DNA of 6,309 bases from Candidatus Thalassarchaeaceae archaeon (GCA_030747475.1 JASLKO010000128.1:1-6309), one strand, 5' to 3'. Numbered from the stretch's first letter, positions 1-5,690 are shown. A program made the numbers and translations. Notes: generated by a model not told the origin, from the letters alone.

Positions 1-161
1 CCTGATTTTATTCGACACATGCAAGTTCCACAATTTCCAGATGTGCAATTGCGTGGAATGTCAACACCGATCGCCTCTGCCAATTCAATCAATGGAATAT
101 TGGGTTCAGTTTCGGTCACACCGAGAAGGAGTTCTCCTCGATAGAAGCGGACTGTCGCCAT
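1..161 (-). CDS. Plant-type [2Fe-2S] ferredoxin, N-terminal part (cut by window edge)
   Basis: Reading leftward from the ATG at 161, 53 full codons are visible before the left edge. They begin MATVRFYRGELLLG and run into RNCTSGNCGTCMCR. The C39-x4-C44-x2-C47 spacing is the cluster-binding loop of plant-type [2Fe-2S] ferredoxins. The fourth ligand should lie some 30 residues further on, outside the window. The beta-strand start, the LIELAEAIGVDIPRNC helix before the loop and an extra Cys at 49 all fit this fold. The family carries electrons in the cytoplasm; no partner reductase or oxygenase is visible. No other ATG, GTG or TTG lies between this ATG and the in-frame stop at 215-213. The gene starts 56 nt after the membrane-protein gene. 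There is no good Shine-Dalgarno, but a TATA-like box sits about 24 nt upstream, so a leaderless mRNA is likely. The family is secure; whether further domains follow is unknown. Confidence 0.88.
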   Translation of the reverse strand, partial: MATVRFYRGELLLGVTETEPNIPLIELAEAIGVDIPRNCTSGNCGTCMCRIKS

Positions 162-182
162 GGCCCGCCCACAACCTTCACA

Positions 183-188
183 ATATAA
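183..188 (-). promoter_or_regulatory. TATA-like box for the ferredoxin gene
   Basis: The minus strand reads TTATAT at 188-183, centred about 24-25 nt before the ferredoxin ATG at 161. Archaeal box A elements usually centre about 26 nt before the start of transcription, so transcription would begin at or very near the ATG and give a leaderless message. The lack of a Shine-Dalgarno agrees with this. There is no direct evidence of a transcription start. Confidence 0.4.
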
Positions 189-217
189 TTGAACAGTCCC
201 AAACGATTTGTTTCAAC

Positions 218-760
218 TCAATTTTCAGGCAATGGAGTCTGCTTTCGAAGCCACCAAAGCAATCCAAGCAGCATGGATACACTCAGAATTTCGACTAAGA
301 AATACGCTTCATCGCCATAATGCCGTTCTACATTTGCGAATAATGTATCAAGAATCAGCCATTCAAAATGGTGAAGATGAATCGATTCAAAGGCGTAAAC
401 GTCCATACAACCATCTGGGAATCCTTTGGGAACACAAGCGATGGTTCGTAAAATCCAGTGGTCCCAAATGTCAAATGAAAGTGCTGCGAGAATTCCATAT
501 CCATAGCGTCGGTCGGTTCGCAGCCCCCAAAATATGATCGCAATGGCACCAATCATCCAAAACCAAAATACAAATTGAGAATATATTGTTCCTGATGGGT
601 TGCCTTCATGATAAGTAAAAATGGCCAGAGTATCTATGATAGCATGTGAAAAGAAAGCCATCACGATTCCAATCCAAAACCAATGCTTACTTTCCCGTGA
701 GAATAGCAATCCCAAGTGTATGCATGTCATCCCCGCAAGAGCATGCGCAGGAATCATCAT
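218..760 (-). CDS. Multi-pass membrane protein with His/Asp-rich membrane segments, function unknown
   Basis: This 180-residue protein is strongly hydrophobic, with likely membrane segments near residues 3-20, 27-49, 61-80, 87-106 and 153-170. Charged and metal-ligand-type residues fall inside or beside them: H6, H15, the SHAIID stretch (H39, D43), D97-x2-D100-H101 and an HLHH cluster at 128-131. This arrangement recalls small membrane-bound metal-dependent hydrolases such as the YdjM/LexA-binding group (PF04307), but I do not see that family's signature clearly, so no function is assigned. Seven Trp in 180 residues is high. The start is the first of two adjacent Met codons (760 and 757), with no strong Shine-Dalgarno. 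It begins 38 nt after the HhH/zinc-ribbon gene, and that gap holds a perfect interrupted palindrome. The gene looks intact. It could equally be an uncharacterised lineage-specific family. Confidence 0.8.
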   Translation of the reverse strand: MMIPAHALAGMTCIHLGLLFSRESKHWFWIGIVMAFFSHAIIDTLAIFTYHEGNPSGTIYSQFVFWFWMIGAIAIIFWGLRTDRRYGYGILAALSFDIWDHWILRTIACVPKGFPDGCMDVYAFESIHLHHFEWLILDTLFANVERHYGDEAYFLVEILSVSMLLGLLWWLRKQTPLPEN

Positions 761-772
761 GAAAACTTGCAG

Positions 773-787
773 ATGGTGTCACACCAT
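773..787. promoter_or_regulatory. Perfect 7-bp-arm palindrome in a short intergenic gap
   Basis: ATGGTGT, one central base, then ACACCAT makes a perfect 15-bp inverted repeat. It lies wholly inside the 38-nt gap between the HhH/zinc-ribbon gene and the membrane-protein gene, 13-27 nt before the latter's ATG. As DNA it looks like a site for a homodimeric regulator placed where a box A would sit for a leaderless transcript. As RNA it could form a 6-bp stem with a 3-nt loop. No T tract follows it, so an ordinary terminator is less likely. The role is inferred. Confidence 0.35.
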
Positions 788-798
788 AGCATTGAGCG

Positions 799-1887
799 TC
801 AATTTTCTTCCCAACGAGTCCAACGGCCAGATTGCTTGTTGAAAGCAAGGCCTGCCTTCTTCATCCACTTGTTGAACTTGGTCGCACCGGCACCTGTTGC
901 GATGATGAAATCTTCACGATCCTCTTGAGCTTGGATGTATCCCTTGACAGCCAATGTTTGATCAATCCAATCGTTGATTGACATTAGGCCACTGGTGAGG
1001 TTGCTCTCTTCAACTGCAGCTGCAATGGTGTCTGCGGACGCACCTGTCGCGGCCAAATCTGCTGCAATTGTGTCTTTTCGAGATACTTTCGCACGGGGTG
1101 GTCGAGCGATTTTTTCTCTTGGTTTTCGCTTTGGATCAATCTTGATCCAATCCTTCTTTGAGGAAAGGCGTGATTCAACCACAGTTGACATTTCGGATGA
1201 GAATTCAGTTTCGCAATCCCAGCAAATAAAGCCGAAATCATCGCCCAAATCCATGTTTACACTCGATCGGGGATCCATGTCTTCACCACATGATGGGCAA
1301 GCGTGGAAGCAAAGGGTAGGGACTATCTTTCGACGGAAATCAACGATATCTTGAGGAGTACCTTCAAGCTCTAGCATTTCGTGGTCCCTAGCAGCTTCCA
1401 AACCACGTGTTTCAAGTTGATCTCTAATCTTGGAACGCTGTTCTTCCTTTGATTCATCATCAAAGTTATTCTCGAGTTTCACAATCAATTCGATGGTTTT
1501 ACCCAAGCGGTTCATGACCACTTTCTGACTACGAAATTGTTCTACCTTAGCGATTTTGAGCCGTTCTCTTTCCTCTTGCAATTCAAGCAGGATATCTTTC
1601 TGTTGACGCTTGAATCGTTGTTCCTCAATCTTGTCCATCGGCTTTTTTTGAGGGCCTGAAAGTACATTCGAGAGATATCTCTCTTTGCCTGCACTTGTAG
1701 AACCAGATTGCAACACTTCGAGAACTGAACGGGCAATTTCTGTTTTGAGACCGTAATTCTGAACGAGTTTGTCTTCTTCGAGTTTCTTTATTTCACCTAT
1801 TTTGAGCCCTGAATCGGCAAGCGTCATGGCGGTTTTCTCATCCACGCCACGTCGCAATAACGCCAGATAGGTGTCCTTCTTTGCCAT
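799..1887 (-). CDS. Helix-hairpin-helix-like / coiled-coil / zinc-ribbon protein, function unknown
   Basis: I do not recognise a named family for this 362-residue protein, but it has clear parts. Residues about 12-59 (LLRRGVDEKTAMTLADSG onward) look like a helix-hairpin-helix or related small helical nucleic-acid-binding domain. Residues about 85-158 are highly charged and rich in Glu, Lys, Arg and Gln, as in a long coiled coil. CPSC (C197, C200) and CWDC (C222, C225) form a four-Cys zinc ribbon, with an extra C193. A Lys/Arg-rich linker follows at about 243-271, then an Ala-rich helix and a C-terminal domain at 303-362 ending in a Trp/Arg-rich tail. An ATG at 1938 would add 17 residues, but 1887 is preferred because GGGGG lies 7 nt upstream and MAKKDTYLALLRR reads as a natural start. 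It follows ksgA after a structured 144-nt gap. A nucleic-acid or ribosome-associated role is inferred from domain types and neighbours only. Confidence 0.85.
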   Translation of the reverse strand: MAKKDTYLALLRRGVDEKTAMTLADSGLKIGEIKKLEEDKLVQNYGLKTEIARSVLEVLQSGSTSAGKERYLSNVLSGPQKKPMDKIEEQRFKRQQKDILLELQEERERLKIAKVEQFRSQKVVMNRLGKTIELIVKLENNFDDESKEEQRSKIRDQLETRGLEAARDHEMLELEGTPQDIVDFRRKIVPTLCFHACPSCGEDMDPRSSVNMDLGDDFGFICWDCETEFSSEMSTVVESRLSSKKDWIKIDPKRKPREKIARPPRAKVSRKDTIAADLAATGASADTIAAAVEESNLTSGLMSINDWIDQTLAVKGYIQAQEDREDFIIATGAGATKFNKWMKKAGLAFNKQSGRWTRWEEN

Positions 1888-2031
1888 AATCAAGCCCCCG
1901 TGAGTTATTTGAATACCGTGCGACCTACTTGAAGCCATTGAATTCAGGCTGAAAGCCCTGCATCTGCACGCCCCCCCACTCAGTCCTGCCGATAGGGGGT
2001 GTCCCTATCAAGTCGTTGTCGAATGCATTCC
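1888..2031 (-). other. Structured intergenic gap after ksgA
   Basis: No gene is seen here, but several structured elements are packed together. Just after the ksgA stop is the perfect 10-bp palindrome GAATGCATTC (2021-2030). Then comes a hairpin with perfect 7-bp arms GATAGGG/CCCTATC and a 5-nt loop (1991-2009), a run of seven G on the minus strand (1977-1971), and a smaller stem, CAGGCT against AGCCCTG with one bulged C (1945-1960). A weak AT-rich stretch AAATAA (1910-1905) and GGGGG (1899-1895) precede the next start codon. The strong hairpins lack a T tract, so they are not simple intrinsic terminators. They could protect the ksgA mRNA end, mark a processing site or belong to the next leader. 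Confidence 0.4.
1991..2009. repeat. Perfect 7-bp inverted repeat (hairpin) after ksgA
   Basis: GATAGGG, a 5-nt spacer and CCCTATC pair perfectly. The hairpin starts 23 nt after the ksgA stop codon on the transcribed strand. On the transcript the second arm begins with CCC directly after a loop ending in CC, so the C run could instead pair with the seven-G run about 20 nt downstream. That gives two competing folds. Confidence 0.5.
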
Positions 2032-2904
2032 CTATTCGAAATTATATTCTGAAATCAAGGTGCAGATTTCAACCCAATCTTCCGGTTCAAGCATATCGGG
2101 CCTTTCCTCGAATAGTGGATGCTGTTGAATGGACGATATTGCCGCTTGCCATCGTTCACGATGCCATCCGGATATGCGAGATAAACGACGAGGTGGGCGT
2201 TTGATCAAATTTCGTAATTTGCGCCTGCGATCCTTGAAGCATTGCGATGTCACTTGTCTAAACATTCGCCTATCAACATCGCTGCCGATGATATCCAAAC
2301 GATCGATAGGTTCCAATCGAATCAGCCGTGAATGAACTCTAGGTTGAGGAGAAAAACAAGAAGGGGGGACTCGACGGCCAATTTCAATGTCAAAATCAAG
2401 CCACAAAGAGAGCCCCAAGGGGCCACGGTCAAGCGGAGGAATTGACATGGCCATTCGTTCTGCAAACTCTTCCTGAACAAGTAAAACGGCTGGAATGGTG
2501 CGTATCTCCCTCTGTACGCGCTCTAACAATGGACTCGATATTTGGTATGGGATGTTTGCCACTAAAGCATCAATGTCTTGTGGCCACTGAACGGTTAGAG
2601 CGTCGCCTGTAATCAAATTCAATTGACCAGATGCAATTTCATCCTCAAAATGTAATTTCATATGTTGCAATGACCCCTCATCAATTTCGATAGCGCTTAC
2701 GCGTGCGCCCGCGAGGAGAAGATGGTGGGTCAAACTTCCAGGTCCACAGCCAACTTCCAGAACATGTTGGCCATCGATGTCACCTGCAAGTTCGATTGCG
2801 GCATTCAAAACTGATGTGTCGAAGAGGTAGTGTTGACCTAATTCACGTGAAACCGGATGGCGATCTCGTAACAAATCAACCAAAAAGCGCGCATCGCGCT
2901 CCAT
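2032..2904 (-). CDS. ksgA: Small-subunit rRNA dimethyladenosine transferase KsgA/Dim1
   Basis: This enzyme dimethylates two adjacent adenosines near the 3' end of 16S rRNA with S-adenosylmethionine, a late step in 30S assembly. The 290-residue protein shows the family motifs in order: GQHYLFD (23-29), the SAM-binding EVGCGPG (50-56), EID (73-75), GDAL (100-103), the catalytic NIPYQISSPLL (117-127), FSPQPRVHS (184-192), and the basic FKDRRRKLRN (223-232) of the C-terminal rRNA-binding domain. Length is normal for archaeal members. A GTG at 2922 would add six residues and overlap the DUF655 gene by 8 nt. The ATG at 2904 is preferred because GTGAGGG (2918-2912) lies 7 nt upstream. That site overlaps the DUF655 stop codon, so translation of the two genes is probably coupled. 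The DUF655-ksgA pairing is common in archaea. Confidence 0.95.
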   Translation of the reverse strand: MERDARFLVDLLRDRHPVSRELGQHYLFDTSVLNAAIELAGDIDGQHVLEVGCGPGSLTHHLLLAGARVSAIEIDEGSLQHMKLHFEDEIASGQLNLITGDALTVQWPQDIDALVANIPYQISSPLLERVQREIRTIPAVLLVQEEFAERMAMSIPPLDRGPLGLSLWLDFDIEIGRRVPPSCFSPQPRVHSRLIRLEPIDRLDIIGSDVDRRMFRQVTSQCFKDRRRKLRNLIKRPPRRLSRISGWHRERWQAAISSIQQHPLFEERPDMLEPEDWVEICTLISEYNFE

Positions 2905-2911
2905 GACTATT

Positions 2912-2918
2912 CCCTCAC
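2912..2918 (-). promoter_or_regulatory. Shine-Dalgarno of ksgA, overlapping the DUF655 stop
   Basis: GTGAGGG sits 7 nt before the ATG at 2904 and contains the TGA stop of the upstream gene (2917-2915). This decides the ksgA start in favour of the ATG rather than the GTG at 2922, and suggests translational coupling. Confidence 0.6.
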
Positions 2919-3463
2919 GCACGGATGAGCAAATCGAGAAGGTTGGGTGTCATGTGCGGATCTGCAATTTCCTGACACAAGCGATTTGCTAGAAGGTCAG
3001 CGGCATCAATTTGGCAAGCTTCATCGAGAGAAGCAATGGTTTCCCAGCCAGTACGTCCGCGAATCTCAACCATTGAAATCGCCTTCGATTTTCCAATGCC
3101 GTCCAAGAGTTGGAATGCATGCATTTTGAGTGTTAAATTACCTGCACGGTTGTAAAATGATAAGCAAACCTCTGGATTATCGCATAGGATCGCCTTCACA
3201 ACACTTTGCAATTCAGCTTGCGACATCACAGATAAATCTCGATGGCGGGTTGTACCGAGTACATTGACGGCCTCTAATTCAATTGATGTGCCTGGAACAT
3301 GGGAATTACCATCAACAGGTGCACGCATTCTAATCAAGTAAAGGCCTTTTTCTGAGATGCCTTGAATCATGCCACTGGGTTGATGATCCAACACTCTCGC
3401 ATGTGTCTCTTCATCGAGAGGTCCCGGTTCGCCTGAAGGGGCCGATGGTCCTCTGGGTTGCAT
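2915..3463 (-). CDS. DUF655 family RNA-binding protein (OB-like plus HhH)
   Basis: This 182-residue protein matches the archaeal DUF655 family, which typically lies between rpoF and ksgA, as here. Residues about 20-75 (ARVLDHQPSGMIQ, then strand-rich sequence) resemble the OB-like N-terminal half. Residues about 117-148 (FQLLDGIGKSKAISMVEI, then FESF-type WETIASLDE) carry a helix-hairpin-helix with the typical LLDGIGKSKA turn. The C terminus is helical (about 153-181). The first 18 residues are Pro/Gly-rich and look like a flexible extension. The molecular role is not established; its context with L21e, RpoF and KsgA suggests RNA handling linked to ribosome production. The ATG at 3463 has GGAGA 10 nt upstream, and ksgA follows 10 nt after the stop. 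Family call is firm, function is inference. Confidence 0.85.
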   Translation of the reverse strand: MQPRGPSAPSGEPGPLDEETHARVLDHQPSGMIQGISEKGLYLIRMRAPVDGNSHVPGTSIELEAVNVLGTTRHRDLSVMSQAELQSVVKAILCDNPEVCLSFYNRAGNLTLKMHAFQLLDGIGKSKAISMVEIRGRTGWETIASLDEACQIDAADLLANRLCQEIADPHMTPNLLDLLIRA

Positions 3464-3533
3464 GTGAATCAGTTCTCCGAAGTAGGTGCTGCCTCAATAA
3501 TAAAACGGTCAAAGTGGACCAATAAAGGGTGTA
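3464..3533 (-). promoter_or_regulatory. AT-rich gap with terminator-like hairpin and possible promoter
   Basis: Just after the rpoF stop the minus strand reads CTTTATTG (3527-3520), a possible box A whose start site would fall near 3498. It is followed by a short stem GGTC/GACC (3520-3517 with 3510-3507) and then GTTTTATTATT (3506-3496). A 4-bp hairpin plus a T-rich tract resembles a weak terminator, and archaeal termination depends mainly on T tracts. A DUF655 Shine-Dalgarno, GGAGA, is at 3478-3474. The gap may both attenuate readthrough from rpoF and restart transcription for DUF655-ksgA. Both readings are inference. Confidence 0.3.
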
Positions 3534-3887
3534 TTACAGGATTTGCTTTCGAACCGTTTCGACAATGTTCTCAATTTCGCCGCCATCCATAGGAATGCGT
3601 TTGCTCGCAAGAATTGAACGAACTTCTTCAACGGACATTGGCATCATTTCTGCGATTTTAGCACAGATATCGGTGTGTTCTTGTAGCTTCTCAATTGCCA
3701 TCAGATCATTGAATAACGATTGATAGACCTTAGAATCTGTTTTGAATCCATTTCGCAAATCACTGGCTGCCCACTCTGCATGTTGTAGGGCCAATTTCTG
3801 CTCGTATGAAAGGAAGCCTCGACGACCTTGGGCATCGAGTAATGCATCTCGGACACTGGCATAATCTGTGTATTCACGCTCTGTCAT
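3534..3887 (-). CDS. rpoF: DNA-directed RNA polymerase subunit F (Rpo4/Rpb4-like)
   Basis: This subunit pairs with RpoE (Rpo7/Rpb7) to form the stalk of archaeal RNA polymerase, which binds emerging RNA and helps initiation and processivity. The 117-residue protein shows the expected all-helical pattern: LSYEQKLALQHAEW (about 26-39), a central helix around the VYQSLFNDLMAIEKL region, then IAEMMPMSVEEVRSILASKR (about 78-97) and a terminal EIENIVETV helix, which form the HRDC-like fold. Length is normal. A GTG at 3896 would overlap rpl21e by 4 nt, but GGAGTGAT lies just upstream of the ATG at 3887, so the ATG is used. The gene follows rpl21e by 5 nt in the usual archaeal order. rpoE is not in this window. 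Confidence 0.92.
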   Translation of the reverse strand: MTEREYTDYASVRDALLDAQGRRGFLSYEQKLALQHAEWAASDLRNGFKTDSKVYQSLFNDLMAIEKLQEHTDICAKIAEMMPMSVEEVRSILASKRIPMDGGEIENIVETVRKQIL

Positions 3888-3891
3888 AATT

Positions 3892-3899
3892 ATCACTCC
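3892..3899 (-). promoter_or_regulatory. Strong Shine-Dalgarno of rpoF, overlapping the rpl21e stop
   Basis: GGAGTGAT is close to the archaeal consensus and lies 4 nt before the rpoF ATG at 3887. It includes the TGA that ends rpl21e (3895-3893). This supports the ATG over the GTG at 3896 and suggests that translation of L21e and RpoF is coupled. Confidence 0.65.
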
Positions 3900-4183
3900 A
3901 ATGGGCGAAGGTGTTCTGCGCGGGCGATGACCGTCTTCTGCATGTTACCGTCCTTGACTGCAACAATGTAGGCACTGCCTTGCTGCTCCTGAATAAAACC
4001 GGTGCGGCCTTGGAATCTTCGATGAGGCATTCCTCGCTGTTCTCCACCGTCTAGAACGATCGCAACACGGTCACCTGGAGTGTATGTGTGCATCACTCTT
4101 CGAATGTTCAAACGACCCTTTTGACTCTTGGATCGCTTTAGAATACTACGAGTGCCCTGACGAGTTCCCTTACTTCGACGCAT
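3893..4183 (-). CDS. rpl21e: Large-subunit ribosomal protein L21e (eL21)
   Basis: L21e is a 50S ribosomal protein of archaea and eukaryotes. The 96-residue length is typical. The protein opens with the characteristic basic arm (MRRSKGTRQGTRSILKRS), continues with SQKGRLNIRRVMHTYTPGDRVAIVLDG, the SH3-like core that includes GMPHRRFQGRTGFIQE, and ends with a strand region carrying AYIVAVKDG and the tail ARAEHLRPLE. The start is supported by GGGAGG 7 nt upstream. rpoF follows 5 nt later with its Shine-Dalgarno over the L21e stop codon. The leader carries two GC-rich hairpins, one ending 2 nt before the Shine-Dalgarno, so control of translation by RNA structure is possible. pus10 upstream of rpl21e is a recurrent archaeal arrangement. 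Confidence 0.95.
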   Translation of the reverse strand: MRRSKGTRQGTRSILKRSKSQKGRLNIRRVMHTYTPGDRVAIVLDGGEQRGMPHRRFQGRTGFIQEQQGSAYIVAVKDGNMQKTVIARAEHLRPLE

Positions 4184-4190
4184 GTGAGTG

Positions 4191-4196
4191 CCTCCC
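4191..4196 (-). promoter_or_regulatory. Shine-Dalgarno of rpl21e
   Basis: GGGAGG lies 7 nt before the ATG at 4183 and directly after a 7-bp hairpin (4215-4198), so the hairpin's state could affect ribosome access. Confidence 0.6.
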
Positions 4197-4197
4197 T

Positions 4198-4233
4198 TTC
4201 CCCCTTTAGGGGGAATCGGGCGACCTGCCGCCC
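4198..4233 (-). promoter_or_regulatory. Tandem GC-rich hairpins in the rpl21e leader
   Basis: On the minus strand there is first a 5-bp stem GGGCG/CGCCC with a 6-nt loop (4233-4218). Two nucleotides later comes a perfect 7-bp stem TTCCCCC/GGGGGAA with a 4-nt loop (4215-4198), which ends 1 nt before the GGGAGG ribosome site. A possible box A, TTAATTA (4241-4235), would place a start site near 4212, inside the second hairpin; if transcription instead reads through from pus10, both hairpins are in the RNA. They may be leader regulation or a boundary after pus10. Confidence 0.4.
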
Positions 4234-4267
4234 CTAATTAAGCGCACCGCCTGAAATAGATTGCAAT

Positions 4268-5674
4268 TCAGTCTGCATGGATGTCCTTTACATCCAGTAA
4301 AATGACCTCGCAGTCGGTCTCTAAGACCGCAGCAACTGAAGGGTTTGTGCGCCCTTCATCACTGTGCACCAATTCCTTGACGTATGTACCCGATTCACAT
4401 CGAACATCAAATTCGATCTCGTTGTCTTCGATCTGAACGTTCTCGATAGAGATGACTTTTCGTTTTCGAATTTTGTCTGCGCGACGGTGAGCGACTCGCT
4501 GTGGTGTTTGTTGTTCCAAAACCTGACCTGAAAGTGAAAGGATACGCTTACTGATTTCATCATCAGAAAGGGAATGTTCACAAGAGAATCGTATTGTGTA
4601 TGATTTCTCAGCCTTTGTTTCTTTGATTCGAGCTACTTCTGCACGGTTGGAAAATCGGAGACCTTGAATTTCGATTAGATCCTTGGCCGATTTGTTAATT
4701 GTCTTGGTCAGCTTTTCAAAATCAATTGAACGGAGACGTGGTGATTTTAATTCTGCAACAAAGGGACGTCCTTCACCCAAACAGCGTACATCAATATCTT
4801 CACGGCCCATGCCATGGAATGCATCTGAATTGGCATTGACAAATTCAACCATCGGTTCACAAACTAAACTTTGAATGCTATTGGGATATTGTTGACCGGT
4901 TCCTTCGCATGATTCACAACCCCCATCTCGACCCCTACAGGCACGACATGGCCAGCGTGTTTGTGGGACTCCGCGGGCAAGTTTTCGATATCGGCCATAC
5001 AGGAAAAGGGCGCGGACATCTGCATTGACACCAAGTGTTAGAGTATCGAATAATATCATGACTTCAGGACGTTCTTTAACCCATTGAATAGTGGATAATT
5101 TTTCAGATATTGTGGATTGAACCACTTCCGATAGGGATGCCTTGAGTGGACGACTGCCCGTCGCTGCAAGTGTTGCACGGAGTACTTCCTCAGCAGCAAC
5201 ATGAGCCTTTGAAAAATGGATTCCTAATTGTGCTTTTGAAAACTCAACACCTTCAACCGAAGCAATAATTCGATTTGATATAATATCCAAATCAGAGAAC
5301 AGGTCCTCACAGAATGGACAGCAATCTACCCCTTCATTCACCGTCAATTCTGGATCGCGCTCAAGGGCTTGACTGCGAACTCTGTCGCCGACAATGTCCA
5401 ACGGGTCTCCAGCAATTCGAACGCCTGCAATTCGCCCTAGGCAGTGGTTGCAAGTTCCGATGCGAATGGCATGCTCAATGCCTCCGGGCGCAGGGCATCT
5501 TGGAATTTCACGAACCGATAGATCATTATCTTCAAATTCATCAAAATCGTCTTCAAATTCATCATCTTCAATTTCATCGGCAGGCACCATATCCGCCCAG
5601 GGATCATATGATGATGCATAACCTGCATCAGCATACTTTGTCCAGTCATCATCCTCTTCGGAATCCGTAGCCAT
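4268..5674 (-). CDS. pus10: tRNA pseudouridine synthase Pus10
   Basis: Pus10 converts uridines 54 and 55 in the tRNA T arm to pseudouridine in archaea. The 468-residue protein has an N-terminal THUMP-like, zinc-binding part with paired Cys motifs TCNHC (C75, C78) and CCPFC (C119, C122). The catalytic half then carries YGRYRKLARGVPQTRWPC (226 onward), a CRAC...CESC pair (C243, C246, C253, C256), the active-site motif GREDIDVRCLGEGRPFVAEL with the likely catalytic Asp 293, and GTYVKEL (429-435) with DEGRTNPSV (439-447). All family landmarks are present. A TTG at 5707 is rejected as start because GAGGGTGGA (5686-5678) leads the ATG at 5674. The first 51 residues are unusual: 23 are Asp or Glu with almost no basic residues, an extension before the family domain. 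It lies 84 nt before rpl21e, with a large palindrome just upstream. Confidence 0.95.
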   Translation of the reverse strand: MATDSEEDDDWTKYADAGYASSYDPWADMVPADEIEDDEFEDDFDEFEDNDLSVREIPRCPAPGGIEHAIRIGTCNHCLGRIAGVRIAGDPLDIVGDRVRSQALERDPELTVNEGVDCCPFCEDLFSDLDIISNRIIASVEGVEFSKAQLGIHFSKAHVAAEEVLRATLAATGSRPLKASLSEVVQSTISEKLSTIQWVKERPEVMILFDTLTLGVNADVRALFLYGRYRKLARGVPQTRWPCRACRGRDGGCESCEGTGQQYPNSIQSLVCEPMVEFVNANSDAFHGMGREDIDVRCLGEGRPFVAELKSPRLRSIDFEKLTKTINKSAKDLIEIQGLRFSNRAEVARIKETKAEKSYTIRFSCEHSLSDDEISKRILSLSGQVLEQQTPQRVAHRRADKIRKRKVISIENVQIEDNEIEFDVRCESGTYVKELVHSDEGRTNPSVAAVLETDCEVILLDVKDIHAD

Positions 5675-5677
5675 AAA

Positions 5678-5686
5678 TCCACCCTC
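5678..5686 (-). promoter_or_regulatory. Shine-Dalgarno of pus10
   Basis: GAGGGTGGA lies 3 nt before the ATG at 5674 (its GAGGG core 7 nt away). It decides for this ATG rather than the upstream in-frame TTG at 5707, which falls within the loop of a palindrome. Confidence 0.6.
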
Positions 5687-5690
5687 GCGG

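Noticed and set aside
208..537. 109-codon open frame on the plus strand
   Set aside because: It is antisense to the membrane-protein gene, has no Shine-Dalgarno and shows no protein-like motif.
974..1354. 126-codon open frame on the plus strand
   Set aside because: It lies antisense inside the HhH/zinc-ribbon gene, whose protein has clear domains. The plus-strand product is low-complexity Ser/Arg/Ala-rich, with no recognisable motif.
1888..1938. ATG at 1938 as the start of the HhH/zinc-ribbon protein
   Set aside because: The added 17 residues do not look like part of the domain, while the ATG at 1887 has GGGGG at a suitable distance and a typical MAKK start.
1971..1977. Run of seven C as a frameshift site
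   Set aside because: It lies in non-coding sequence between ksgA and the next gene, so no reading frame crosses it.
5314..5670. 118-codon open frame on the plus strand
   Set aside because: It is antisense to the N-terminal part of pus10. Its His/Gln/Leu-rich repeats are the complement of the acidic Asp/Glu codons, so it is a composition artefact.
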